A DNA stretch of 64,000 bases from Arbacia lixula (GCA_963669155.1 OZ022585.1:10767378-10831377); one strand, 5' to 3'; shown: positions 1 through 12,165, counted from the first letter of the stretch. Notes: generated from the sequence alone by a model not told the origin. Made by a program: numbers and translations.

Positions 1-330
1 TGTAGGTGTACTGGATCACAGGGGAAAACCAGCGAGATTAACAATAGCAGTGCAAAGCCTTTGTACATCATTGCCAAGGTATGTCTGGCATGTAATGAGC
101 TATTGTCTTGTACAATGTACCTCCTTTTTGACGGAACAGGTGAAATAAACCTGTTAAAGATACATACATGTAGGGTTCTCCTAGTATGGTCCCTTGTGGG
201 CCCATCTCACTGATGGAGACATTGCCGTGACCTTTCCCAGTCTGAGACAAATTCATTTCTTATTCTCCCCAGCCACAAGCAATGTTCGTCACCGAGACTT
301 GAAAATTGAACATGCTTCAAGAATGTTTTT
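1..330. other. Non-coding start of window
   Basis: No gene can be supported. A pyrimidine tract and CCCCAG at about 262-272 look like an acceptor, and the bases after it read NVRHRDLKIE (281-310), a kinase-like string that is discussed as a finding. A long dispersed repeat begins at 331. Confidence 0.4.
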
Positions 331-1791
331 ATGCCTCCGCCACAAAGTGGCCGGAGGCATTATGTTTTCGGGTTGTCCGTCCGTCCGTCCGTCCGTCCGT
401 CCGTCCCTCCCGAATCCATTTAGGCAGTATCTTGAGAACCGTCAAGCAGATTTGCTTCAAACTTTGTACATGTATGTATTGCATAAAACTAATGAAGTGT
501 GTAAAATTGGGGTCAAATCTGATTGAGGTCAAAGGTCAAAGGTCAATGAACTTTGTAAAAATTGCCCAAAAATGACCTTTTCCACATTAAATCCAAATCC
601 AAGGATGCAATTCTCATTAAACATGGTACAAATATGGATCACTACTTGGGGATAGACTGGTTACATTTTTGGTAAAAATCCTGAGAGATCAGAGGTCAAA
701 GGTCAATGAAATTTGTGAAAATTTGCCAATAATTGACCTTTTTCACAGTAAATCCAAATCCAAGGATGCAATTCTCATTAACCATGGTATAAAGATAGAT
801 CACTACTTAGGGATAGACTGGTGACATTTTTGGTAAAATTCCTGAAAGGTCAGAGGTCAAAGGTTAATGAACTTTGCCAAAATTGGCTAGAAATTGCCCC
901 AATCTTTAAATTTTTCACAATAAATCCAAATCCAATGGTGCAATTCCAACCAAATATAGTGAAACGATGGATCACTACATGGTGGTAGACTGGTGACATT
1001 GTTGGTGAAATTCCTGGAAGGTCAGAGGTCAAAGGTCAATGAACTTTGCATAAATTGATATTTATCACAATAAACCCAAATCCAAATCCAATGTCGCAAT
1101 TCTAACTAAACATGGTACAGAGATGTATCACTTCATGGAGGTAGACTGGTGAAAGTTTAGGTAAAACTCCTGAGAGTTCAAAGGTCAAAGGTCAATGAAC
1201 TTTGCCAAAAATTAGCTAAAAATTGCCCCAAAAGTGATGATTTTCAAAATATATCCAAATGCAACAGAGCAATAACAACCAAACATGGTGCAAAGATGGA
1301 TCACTACTAGACTGATGACATTTTTGGTGAAATTTCTCAAAGGTCAGGGATCAAAGGTCAATGAACTTTGCCAAAATTGGCTAAAAATTGCCCCCAAATA
1401 GATATTTTTCACATTGAATCCAATACTAATGATTCAGTTCAAACCAAACATAGTACAGAGATGTATCACTTCATGGAGGTAGACTGGTGAACTTTGGGTA
1501 AAATTCCTGAAAGGTCAAACGTCAGTAAACGTCACCCAAAAATTGGCTAATTTTACACAAACTTGATGCAAGGATGGATTTAGACAGACAGGTTAGATTG
1601 GAAGTCAAAGAAGTAAAAGGTCAAAAGTCAATGAACATTGCCAAACTTAGCTAAACTTGAAAAAAGAAAATGTGATATTTTCATTTCACATAGGAGCAAT
1701 GGTACATTGCCCACCAAACATACACATTTTCTGAGAATAGCAAAGAGGCAGAGGCATATTTATCGACTGCATGGCAGTCGAATTGCTCTAG
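331..1791 (+). mobile_element. Long Helentron/pearl-like element, copy 1
   Basis: It begins with a hairpin (GCCTCCGCCAC / GTGGCCGGAGGC, about 332-359), then a TTTTCGGGTTGTCC segment and a GTCC microsatellite (about 376-406). Then come core repeats of about 156-172 bp, seen from the recurring GGTCAATGAACTTTG at about 541, 701, 862, 1034, 1190 and 1356. The end is a short hairpin (CGACTGC / GCAGTCG) 11 bases before CTAG, followed by T. Microsatellite plus core repeats plus a 3' hairpin and CTRR end is the layout of non-autonomous Helentron/pearl-type elements; that assignment is inference. It lies just upstream of the first visible CCDC181 exon. Confidence 0.6.
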
Positions 1792-1855
1792 TTTTGTTCA
1801 TAGTACTGATGGTCGGACTCAAAGTGTAAAGCTGTATTTTTCCCCTTCAATGCAG

Positions 1856-3253
1856 GACATGTCAGAAGAGGATGCCGCCATGGTGGCCCAACAGAGGGCC
1901 ATTGATGAGGAGCTGAGGAAGCTAAGAGAGGAGCTCGAGATGGACTCCACCTCCCCGGACACCCTCGACCAGGAGTATGACATTGGGGCCCGGGTCAGGC
2001 AGCTCAATGAGGAGCTGGCCAGGGAAGGGCCTGCTGAGGAGAAAACCAACCGCAAGGTCAACTTCCACGAGAACATCGTCAGCATGGCCGTGCCACCGGC
2101 TGAGTATCCCGAGGAAACAGAGAATGAGGAGGAAGGAGCTGGAGGAGAGGAGGCGGGGAATGCTGCTGGAGTGGAGGGAAACGAGGGGGAGGTGAAGGGG
2201 GAGAGACAAGAAGTGAGGGAGGGGTGGGGAGAAGCAGGTGGTGTGAGCACCATCAAGGCCAAGGAGGAAGGGAAGGACACTGAAGAGCAGCGACCTGTCA
2301 TGTCAGACGAGATGGCAGTATCATCTCCCAGACCAGATGATAGCGGTAGTCTTCCAAACAGAACTGATAAGGCAGATGCAGGAGAGAGAAATGGTAGCCA
2401 CCCTGATGCTCAAAGACTTACCCCTGAGACTGCTGCTCCTGCTACTGTCAGCGCCACAGACACTGAGGATGGGGCCTTGCCTCAGGACAACCGACAAGCA
2501 CCACTGGACAATCAGAAAGAGCCACCTGTCACCTGTGATAGCACCGATGGTGGTGGTAGTGAAGGAGGAGGTAATGGCGGTGGTGGTGATCCTAATGATT
2601 TGGAAGTTGAGAGGTTGTCTCTCTTGAACAGGCCAAAGGAGCAGAACCGTCGAGTGATGGCCGAAGAGTCAAGTCCAGGTGATGAGGGGGGTAAGCAGAA
2701 TGGTGGTGAGGATGAACATGTGCTCATCGAACGCAACGGCAAATTCTCCTACGTAAGCATCTACGACCTGAGCCCGGAGGAGCGAGAGGTCATGGGAGTT
2801 ACCCTTAAGAACAATCCTCCACAGGAGAGCAACAGAGGGGAGAAACTACCAGCCATGCAACCACACCCTCCTCAGAAGTCACGCCCGGCAACGGCTACTG
2901 GAGGCGGGGGTAGAGGTAGTGGGCAGAGGAAGCTGCCTCCCCGCGCCCAATCAGCACGCACAAGCAGTGAGCAGGATCGGCAGGAGCGGATGGCAGCTGC
3001 CTATGAAGAACCGTTCGGGAACCCGCGGTCCCGCTACGGGATGACCCCGGAGCAGAAGGAGTTTAGAAAGGAGCAGGCCAGGCTTAGAGCCCAGAAGAAG
3101 AGAGAGGCACAGGAGCAGAGAGACAAGGAGCAGAGGGACAAGGATGAGCTGGCCCAAGCTGTCTTCAAGGCATGGGTGGACAAGAAGAAGGAGGAATTCT
3201 CTGAGAAGAGGAAAGAAGAACGAGAGCGAAGGAAAACACAGAACGGGAACCAG
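1856..3253 (+). CDS. CCDC181: CCDC181 large exon
   Basis: The acceptor is a pyrimidine tract ending TGCAG at 1851-1855 and the donor is CAG|GTGAGT at 3254. The exon ends on a codon boundary. The first in-frame ATG is at 1859, three bases inside the exon, so it is either the true start or an internal Met. The exon carries the conserved RKVNFHENI and ERNGKF segments and the first charged coiled coil with FKAW. A Gly-rich run (about residues 231-243) and a Glu-rich run lie in the variable middle. Confidence 0.9.
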
Positions 3254-4974
3254 GTGAGTTTTGGAGCCAGCAATTTTCAGGCATAAGGTATAACATGATT
3301 ATGCAAGCATCTTAATTTTTAAAATAGCGAAACAAACTAGTTTTGCATAATTAGAGGCATTGCAACCTCTACTGCTCGTGAAGTTGAATGATGTGAAAAA
3401 TCAATATTTCACTGTATCAATATTACAAAACATATTGCTGTATTCAATGTTTTATGTGGGATGAAAATATCTTTCAGGTTTCGCTCTTATGCACTGAAAT
3501 GAAATTACAAAGTGATAGTCAACTTTTCTACAAACTCAGTGTACATTGACTTTTTTGTTGGAGCTTCAACTAGCAATGTGGTGAAACCTCTAAGAGTCAT
3601 GTAAGGCTGTTATCTAGTATTACTCTGAGTGGTAGTTCACGCGACTGAGTAAGAGTTTGCAATGCGACCCTATTCCTCTTTGAACAATTCATTGGAGACC
3701 AAGTACCACAAATATGTGGTTTGGTGCTGTAACTTTTGATATCAAGTATTAAATAGAATATAATAAAAGAGCATACATTTCTGCACAAGATGAATCCATT
3801 TGGGGCTTTTAGAGGTATGTATCACCTTTTTTAATGATTTTCAAAGGAAAATTAAGGTAAAGTGATCAATGCTCTGAAAAGGTTGAAATCCCACTTTTTG
3901 CACTTTGAATAGGCAAGATTATGGCTCTTACTTCAATGATTATGACGCTTTGTTGATTTATGATGGAATTTACCTTCCATTTTGTAAGAGAAATCTCAGT
4001 TTAGTGAATGATAGTCAAAATTCAATTCAAAAGTCAAAAAGTGATCAGTTTTGCTATCAAAAGGCCTTCGTCCCAAATGAGACAATGAACGCTTGTCTTT
4101 GTGTGACACTCCAGGAGGAGCGGTTTCCACAGGAGGCGTTTGATGCCTGGTTGAGCCGCAAGAAGGAGCAGAAGAGGGCAGAGGAGAAGGTGAAGACCCA
4201 GCTGACCCAGGAGCAGAGAGATGCTTACTTCATACGGAGCAGGGAGGACAACGACCGGGCCTACAGGGAGTAAGTGTGCTAAGGCATTATGGGTAATCTC
4301 ACAGGCTCGGGGTTGCTTAAGATCATGTAGCACGAGTCACCAGGGTCTTTACAATTCATTTGGGTCATAGCTCTGCATGAATGGTTTGATACCTTGTATC
4401 TGAAGGAAATTATTTTGTGTGGATGTTTAAATGTCGCGGTCATGACATACATATATGTATATATGATTGATTTAATTATCACATTTAGTGTTTGAATAAG
4501 ATAACTGCACACTGTTTCCATTACCGTATGACATTACATAGCATTTGCACTATTAATGATTTCCATTGTTTAAACTATGCACAAAGATCATTGTACAAAA
4601 TTTCATGAACGTCCATGAAAGACTAAAGACAGGCTGCTACAGTTGAAATCCTATAGTTTGGCAGAAGGCACTTTACCTAGTCTGCCAGATAAAATGCTAC
4701 TATAGGACTAAAGTGTATGTTTAGAACTAGTCCTAGAATGGGGCAGTGCCATGTGAGAAGTGAACAGGGCAGTATCCAACAAAGCGTTCCTCGTTTATTT
4801 TTCAGATGGAGGCGAGCGAAGAACGCCAGTTTGCGTGAGACCCAAGCAATGAGCCGTGCAGGGGCCATGGAGTCAAGGAGGAGGGCGAGGAAGTCCAGAA
4901 AATCCCGTAACCTGGAGAAAGCCTTGGAGGTCGCTCAGACATATCGTTACACGGAGTATTATGGGTACAGGTAG
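1856..4974 (+). CDS. CCDC181: CCDC181 orthologue (coiled-coil domain-containing protein 181), 3 visible exons
   Basis: Joined exons 1856-3253, 4115-4269 and 4806-4974 give one open frame of 572 residues from the ATG at 1859 to TAG at 4972-4974 (the human protein is about 509). The match to vertebrate CCDC181 is by recognised segments in the same order: NRKVNFHENIV followed by VPP (65-80), VLIERNGKF then a YDL segment (288-302), a RAQSAR segment, MTPEQKEF then a charged coiled coil, VFKAW (435-439), FDAWLSRKK (474-482), AYREWRRAK across the last splice, and a C-terminal TEYYGYR. The three A-x-W repeats, one per coiled-coil block, are typical. In mammals the protein binds microtubules in motile cilia and sperm flagella and interacts with HOOK1; a ciliary role here is inference from homology. 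The middle (about 85-280) is acidic and Gly-rich and poorly conserved. The family's acidic N-terminal segment is not seen, so an upstream exon may lie left of the window. Confidence 0.9.
4115..4269 (+). CDS. CCDC181: CCDC181 middle exon
   Basis: Acceptor CTCCAG at 4109-4114; the donor reads GGA|GTAAGT at 4270, leaving two bases of a codon. It encodes the second coiled-coil block with FDAWLSRKKEQ and a RSREDNDRAYR tail, matching the vertebrate block that begins with an AFRLWL motif. The in-frame reading to the left of 4115 has no homology and is intron. Confidence 0.9.
4806..4974 (+). CDS. CCDC181: CCDC181 terminal coding exon
   Basis: Acceptor TTTTTCAG ending at 4805. The first base completes a Glu codon, after which WRRAKNASLRETQ continues the block that in vertebrates reads AFKQWLRRK. 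The very basic RRRARKSRKSR stretch and the aromatic end TEYYGYR correspond to the vertebrate C-terminus. TAG at 4972-4974 stops translation. AATAAA-like hexamers occur at 5699 and 5740 in a tandem duplication, but the true 3' end cannot be fixed. Confidence 0.88.
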
Positions 4975-5977
4975 ATCGCTCTGCTGCCATCTTTTGACGG
5001 AAGGAAGCAATGGAAAAAATCACTTAAACCCGAGGTATTGGCATATCCATCTGTCCCTTGTTGTAGACAAAATCTCAAAAAGCAGCCCTGCTTTGAGATA
5101 GAATGGCCCTTGAGTCCAACCTCCCACCTGACCGCAGTTGATTGCATTTCATGACAGTCAATCACTGTAAACACATGCAAGGAGCTGACTGCATTTGACC
5201 ACAATCGATTGCTATCATGCTGGAAATTTGCTCACTGGCCCCACTGTATAGTACATGCAGTCTGACATGATGATGAGGTATTGCATTGATGCCAATGCAC
5301 ATGGCCAACGCGTTGTAATCCTTTGCAAGGAATGGTGCGCAGAGAAGTTGCTCCCTTTTGTTAAATATGGCAGTTCATGCACTAGTAGTGCTATTCTCAT
5401 TGGGCTTAGATAATCGCGAAGTTAAAAAAAAACGCGAAGTTAAAAAAAATGCGAAGTTATGGGACAGGGACAATAGGACCATCCGGCTTTTGGTATGGTT
5501 GCTAGGCAACTTTCACCCTAACTTCACGATTTTTTTAACTTCGCGATTTTCAAGCCCAATGGGAATTGAGTACATATGAGCCATTGAAGGATATCTTGGG
5601 TGCATAGGCAGATGTATAAGAAAAACAGGCAAATATTAAATTTGATGTCAATTCCTTCTCACCTGCAGTCTTTTCGCAATATGATGTTTACAAGTACAAA
5701 TAAATGTTAATTTTAAAGTGCACTTTTTCGTCTAGTACAAATAAATGTTAATTTTAAAGTGCACTTTTTCTATTTCAGCAAACAAACAGTGGATAAATCA
5801 AAGATGCTATGATCAAGTTAACAGTGCCTTATCAATGTTTTTACAAATTGCTTATTAAGACTGCCACAGTAAATATATATCTGTAAATGGAATAGAGAGT
5901 TGAAGATTACCTAGACAGCTGTAAAAATATTATTTTTAGGCAAAAATGTACATTCTTCTGCATTCTGTCTACATTAA
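4975..5977 (+). other. CCDC181 3' flank with a MITE and a tandem duplication
   Basis: Probably includes the 3'UTR. It holds an inverted-repeat element at 5393-5567 and a 41-bp unit repeated twice (5693-5733 and 5734-5774). No further coding sequence is seen. Confidence 0.4.
5393..5567. mobile_element. Inverted-repeat MITE, family D copy 1
   Basis: Left end ATTCTCATTGGGCTTAGA and right end complementary (CAAGCCCAATGGGAAT); inside, TAATCGCGAAGTTA and its complement face each other. The core GGGACAGGGACAAT and GGTTGCTAGGCAA is shared with 10704-10866. No coding capacity. Confidence 0.65.
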
Positions 5978-6433
5978 CCCCGTTCATATACACCGCCTAT
6001 CCGCGAAAAAGGCGCAACATTTGCTGCAATTTTGCCGATGCATTACCGATAGCTGCGTATATGAACGGGAATCGCTGAAATAATGCGGTATTTGCTTCCT
6101 CCTTTTTTGCGCTTATTTTGCGGCTCTTTCGCGGATCGAGACCTAGTAATAATACCGCAATATTGCGGTAAGCGAATCTTATAAACTGCGTCCGCAAAAT
6201 AGGCGTAAATGTTGCGCCTTTAGCATCGCGCTCTGGCCTGTTGGTCGCTAATCCTACCGCTCGTATGGCTGAGCGGAGCATGTCACCATTGGTTTGGAGA
6301 GAGTCCAGCTGTCCAAAACACCGCAACATTACGGCTTTTGGGGGTGTATATGAACGGTGCTTTTGCGGCTCGCTGGAAACTTGCTTACCGATGTGCATCG
6401 GCAATAATAGCGGTATATGATATATGAACGGGG
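5978..6433. mobile_element. Hairpin element with CCCCGTTCATATA termini (456 bp)
   Basis: Ends are CCCCGTTCATATA and TATATGAACGGGG. The interior repeats short GCGGTATTT, TTTGCGG and AACATTTGC-type modules in both orientations. An open minus-strand frame inside is a by-product. A fragment with the same TTGCGCCTTTTTGCGGATAG module occurs at 50478-50530. Confidence 0.6.
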
Positions 6434-9090
6434 CTATTGAGTAAAAATTGAGTAACAAATTTGAAATTGTGTGAAAATGTGTTAGTATTTTGGAAGTGGA
6501 TAGAATAATTTTGAAAGTATAAAGATCATTAAATGTTCAACATTTTTTGCTTGTACAAACATTAGCTCTTGTTTTGTAAAAATTTGTTGGTATATATTTG
6601 CCTTGTCACATTGTACAATCTATTAACTCTTTGCCCGCTTTGTTCGACTTGCGGCACATACAGCGGGCTGCCAAGTTCGACTCAAGTCACATTTCGCGCA
6701 CAATGCATACGGAACGCATTTAATTGTATTGTGCGCACACACATACAATAGCGACGCGTGTATTGCATAAGGGGATCAAAGTATCAATAGGCAGGAAGTC
6801 TTTCAGGACAGGAAGTCTATTGAGAAGTACCCAGGGTCAATTTCAATAGAGGAGTTTACTTCATTGTTAGCTTACTCTTTTTGAATGCCCAATTTAAATC
6901 CTAAATTGCTTGGCTCATTATCCCATAAAGACATGGGTTTGGTATGTAATGAAAGCTAAAGAACACATCTTTTTTATGAATTAACTTAGAGAATAACTTT
7001 CATTAGGACATATTGAATATAAGAGGTATTAAATAGCCTCCAAAACGATAATTTGGAGACAGAATGTAAAGTTATAATTCTCAGAATTTATGATATTATA
7101 CATGACAAAAATGATACCATTGGCAAGAGTATTCATTTCTTTTAGACTTTGCTACATATTTTTTTTCATCACTACAAACCAATAAAAAATTATTGCAAGT
7201 TGAATAAGACAGTACATGCAAAACCCCTCTGAATGTAGCACCCTGAAATTAATGTGGCGCAGGGGAGATAATACTCTCCTTTGTGCAAATTGTATATTTA
7301 TCTATCACCTTGACTACCAACCTGAATTGTTTTTGCTAGCAGTAGTGCGCTACTGTGTACCTGTCATCTGTTCTATGCCTGCTTTCCATGAAACTTTAAC
7401 TTGTGTTGTACAGAATACATGTGTATATGTGAAACTACTTAATTACTGTACATACATGAATAGAAATACAATACATTTGTCTGCATTTACTTTGAGAAAA
7501 TGTGATAAAGTGTTGCTTTCATTTTGTCTACATCTGCTTAAGTTATGTGAACTAGAGTGTAAAACTTTATATTGTGAAATTAGTACTCTCCCTATAAAAG
7601 TAACTGAGAACAAATTTCTATTTTAATTGTGTTCTTATCAATTAACAAAATGTGTATAATGTAGACAATCTGACAATATTTATATATGATGATGGATATA
7701 TGTGTTGTTCTTCTTTTCCTTCCTGGACAATATCTACCCTGTAGGAATTGCTTTAATATGAAGTTGTGACAATTATTCTTACCAAAAGAAGCAACAAAGG
7801 TTTTAGTGTAAAATCAAGCTACTTCCATTTATCATAATTTTCTTCTTTTTTTACAAAAAAATTATGTTGCACAAAAAAGGCTAATCACAATCTTAGTGTA
7901 ATACATTTATTTTTTGATGAGACATTTGTAATACTTGGATCTTATTTTACTGTATCATTATCAAATAATGAGTAAACCATCAATATTGTAGTAAATTCAT
8001 ATAATTTGGGACAGAAACATTAATGTGCTAACATGTACCTATTTGAGATTCAATATCGAGAAAGTTTTGCTGCTCTATATTTTGGCTTATATGTAGTAGT
8101 ATTACAACATAAATTTTTAAGAACACGTGGATTACTTCCAGTAATAAGAATTACGTGCTCAATCCTTTTAATGAATGAAAGAATGTATTTTCTTATTTGA
8201 ATTACGCAAAAAAAAAAAAAACTTTCAACAAATCTTCAAATTGAATTGATATGTGTTGTTTTTTAGTTGCTTTTTTCCTTCCCCCTTCTCTTTTTCATTT
8301 GTCTCCTTTATTTCCTTTTCACCCTCTTTCTCCCTCTTTGTTCTTTTGAATGTATATTTCTGATTTTTACTTTTTTTTCTCTTTCTTTTCCTCATCTTGT
8401 TCCTCCCTTTCTCTTCTTCTTTTCACCTATTGTCCCCTTCATCACCTTATGATTCTACACTTTTTTTATTCCAGCAAATTCAGCCATAATATGCATTCTT
8501 TGCATGATTTGTTGTGGTAATTCAAGCAAGCTCTAAAATCAACTAGTCTTCCTTTGCAGCAGAAGAGCTTTACTAGATCATAACAATATTCTTTCTTTGT
8601 GATCAAATCAATGTAATTTATATTTCTGTCTTTAAGTATGGCAGTGACTAATTCCTTTTTTTTTCAACTTTTTAAAACCTGCCGAACAACCCTCAGTGAT
8701 TTAAACACATTAATCAATAAGTTAGGAATGTCTTCTTTTTGACATGCAAAAATATTATTTCAGAGTATTCATCATAAATTCTGTGTATTTTTTGATTTCT
8801 GTATTCATGATAAATTGATAAGTTGTATTGTTTATTGTACACCTTATATTCCATTTCTTCACATTCATATTGAAAATGCGGAATGGGAAGATTTGGGGAA
8901 ATCACTGAAAAACCTTTCTTATCAGGTGAGTAAACTGCAACTTTATATACAATTATTTTGTGTGGTTGATTATGAAATGTACAACTCATGTCATGATTTT
9001 TTATACAGTTTAAAATAACAAAAGAAGGTTCTTTGCTGTTTGTCTATTGTGTGTATAGCTTGGGAAGATATCCTGTCTACACTGGACAAA
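6434..9090. other. AT-rich intergenic region
   Basis: No gene, exon with homology or clear mobile element is seen. It contains T-rich runs (about 8260-8450) and scattered AT-rich low-complexity sequence. Confidence 0.4.
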
Positions 9091-9229
9091 TTATGTCAAA
9101 TTTAACACCAGTTGCTCACATTGTATGTAGATTACACAAGAGTGTTGGATTACATAAACTTGGTGTTCAAACATATCAAGGGTTTTAAAGGGTGCTGGAT
9201 TTTGATAACAAGCATGTTCAATTCGATAC

Positions 9230-9525
9230 CAACAAAGTGTTTGATTAATAGAAAGGAAGATCCTAAATTGGTGTAAAGTGAACACCAAGGATTTGTGGTA
9301 TCAAATTTCACACAAGGCAAGTGTGTTCTTCTTACACCAAGATTGATGAACACAGCACCCTTGCTATCAAATTTAGCATGAGGCAAGTGTGTTCATGTAA
9401 CACCAAGAGTGTTGAACCCAACACCCTTGCTATCAACCTTTGGACAAGGCAGGTGTATTCATCAAGAGCATTGACCCTGACATGCTTGGTAATAAATTTA
9501 ACACAAGGCCAGGGTGTTCATGTCT
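9230..9525. repeat. Diverged minisatellite, about 60-65 bp units
   Basis: Recurring blocks of ACACCAAG, CACCCTTGCTATCAA, CAAGGCA and GTGTTCAT repeat about four times with substitutions. No coding sense. Confidence 0.5.
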
Positions 9526-10248
9526 AATTTCCCCATTTTGGTAGTATTAGAATAATGAGGGTATACATATACTTTAAAATCTGTTGGTGTACATGGCATG
9601 TATGGTGTATATACACAATAATGATGATAACACTATTTTTGTAGATCATTGTATAGTGAAGATTGCATTTTATTGTTAAAAGGGATACATAAATGCAGTA
9701 TCATACGTGTTCCAGACTATATTATATTCTATCTATTGATTCTACAAGAGTTACACATTCTATGTGTTTAATGGGTGATTTTAAAATCAAATAATGATTT
9801 ATGTTGTTTTTAGTAAAATGTGAAATGAGCATATCGACATGAAAGGGTGCTGAAACAGGTAGCCAAATTCAATTTAGTTGGAATTAGCCTCAATCTTTCA
9901 AAAGTTTAAGGGAAGCTTTATATTCTTTTAATTTGGGAAAATGTTGTGAATGGGGTTTACGTATAGTTAAAGACCAGAAAAGGAACAGGCCAAGAAAAGG
10001 AGGAATAGGGAGAAATATTAAAAGAGACAGAGGTAAAACTTCTGAGTATGTTTCTTGTTCGAGGGATGCTGGCCACATTGTAACCCATTATTTTGTAAAG
10101 ACTTTATTTGAAACTTCTTACCAGCCTATGGGCCAAAATAGTCCTCTGTATCTAATAGAAGATTTCAGTCTTTCAAAAAGCATCTCCTAGGTTATATCAT
10201 AGCTTGGCTTCCATGATGTTCGGGCGGTTTCAATCCAAACTACATTTT

Positions 10249-10608
10249 GAAGGGAATATACTGTACTGGGAAGACAAAAAAAAAAAAAACCTTCAAAAGG
10301 CAGATTATGAGCAATCTTCTAGCCAATGGTCTTAAATTCATGTAGTGTCCCTTTTAGAAACTTGCTGAAAGTTATTTACCCTCAAATGGTCCACATTTGG
10401 AGTAATCAGTGATTAGTGAATGTTCCGGCCGAACATTTTGATGATTTGTGATTCGATCACAGATTACTCCAAATATGGATAATTTGAGGGCAAATAACTT
10501 TCAGCAAGCTTTTAAAAGGGACAATACATCAATTTAAGACCACTTTGATTGGCAAGAAGATTGCTCACGATTACCTTTTTGTCTTCCCAGTACAGTATAT
10601 TCCCTTTA
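10249..10608. mobile_element. 360-bp near-perfect palindrome
   Basis: Arms of about 175 bp meet at CGGCCG (10426-10431). Outer ends are AAGGGAATATACTGTACTGG and its complement; inner matches include AAAGTTATTTACCCTCAAAT and GGAGTAAT. It can fold into one long hairpin and is probably a foldback MITE. Confidence 0.75.
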
Positions 10609-10703
10609 AACAATAAACGGGTCTGGCTGCAGAAGACTAATGATTCTCAGTTCTATTTAACCCTCTCCGTACAAGAGGTGCTTGACATGTGTACTGAGAT
10701 AAT

Positions 10704-10866
10704 AGTGCCATTCTCTTTGGGCTTAAAAAATCGTTAGAAAAATCGCGAAGTTAGGGGACAGGGACAATGGGACCATTCTGCTTTGGTACGGTTGCTAGGC
10801 AATTTTCACCCTAACTTCGCGATTTTTCTAACTTCACGATTTTCTAAGCCCAATGAGAATGGCACT
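10704..10866. mobile_element. Inverted-repeat MITE, family D copy 2
   Basis: Same family as 5393-5567. Its terminal repeats read AGTGCCATTCTC at the left and GAGAATGGCACT at the right, a perfect inverted pair, so the copy looks younger or better preserved. Confidence 0.65.
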
Positions 10867-12150
10867 AATGGGGCTTTTCCCGGCTTGTCACTGAGAGGGT
10901 TAAAGCTAGGAGGGTGTAAACATGAAAATCAAAACGGACTTTACATAATTGTGTGAGTACTGTTCAGACTGTTTATTTATCTATTTTTTAGTTTGTATTA
11001 TAAATGACCGAAAGCGTGGTAGCCAGACTATCTAGTATATTATCTGACCTAAATATGACTTGAACACTGTACAAGATAGATATAATCTGTTAGCAGTGTT
11101 TTTAGATTATCACGATCTACATTGGCATTACATTTTGTTGTGAATAAATCATAGAGATATAAATTACGTAGAAAGAAGTACATGCCCTGAAGTTTGATTT
11201 GTCTTGAAAGTGACTTTGTATTTGAGTGAGCTCAGAGTGAACGAATGTTGGGAGAGATTACGGATGATTGAAAGAGGGGTCGTGGCCTTGTAAATGGGGC
11301 TGGAGAATGGAGGTGGAGGTGGGGGTACACGTACTACCAGTCAACAGTTGTCAAAACCTGTACTGGAATGGAGATTTGTAATCACTAAGTTTCAAGAAGA
11401 GCGTGAAAAGGAAACAAATAACCCGAAAGTTTTAGGGCGATTTGTTGTTGATAGAGTGAACACAATTTCATCTTTAAAATGAGACAGCACTTTAGTTGTG
11501 CTACTGTTTTGTAGAAAATCCTGGTGTATACAATTTACCATGTTTCTTTGAAAAAATACTTTTCCTGTGTGACTACCGTTTGTCTCCGTCATGCATTGTA
11601 TTTCATAGCAATAATTATGGGATCATGTTCCTCCACCTCTAAGAAAAACTCTCCCGCCCCCACTTGGATTTGTAAATTAAGGCAAAGTTATATTAGTAAC
11701 ATGAACTATATGGCATTCATCAACCCGACGTGGCGATGGTATTCAAGAAAACGTGCTTAAGTTTCGACTTTTAAGTACCGTGATTGCCATGTTGTCGCAG
11801 TTTTGGGACTTGAGTCAGTTTTCAGAATACCAACTGATTTAGCTTCAGTAATACATTTTTGCGCTCTAATAGTTTCTCTCAGAAGAAAAACCACCGCAAA
11901 TTTTTACCAAACGTGCGAAAAGAAACGATTCACGTGTTCCTCAGTTAATTAGTTAACATCTTCATACGATAGCACGTACGTGCCTGATTGCTTTGTAATT
12001 AGCCTCTAGGTACAGTCGCTTGCTGGATTTCACCAATTTAATTTTTCTTTTCACAAATGCATGTCAATCAAGTTATCATTATTGTTATTCAATTGTCTCG
12101 GCGAATTGGATTAAATAATGTAGGCCTATGACTTTATTATCTTTTTGCAT
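10867..12150. other. Intergenic, no gene seen
   Basis: AT-rich unique-looking DNA. Short open frames have no recognisable similarity. Confidence 0.4.
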
Positions 12151-12161
12151 ACTGTATGTGT

Positions 12162-12165
<4 letters not shown>

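Noticed and set aside
5997..6458. A 153-codon minus-strand frame
   Set aside because: It lies inside a hairpin-type mobile element and has no recognisable similarity.
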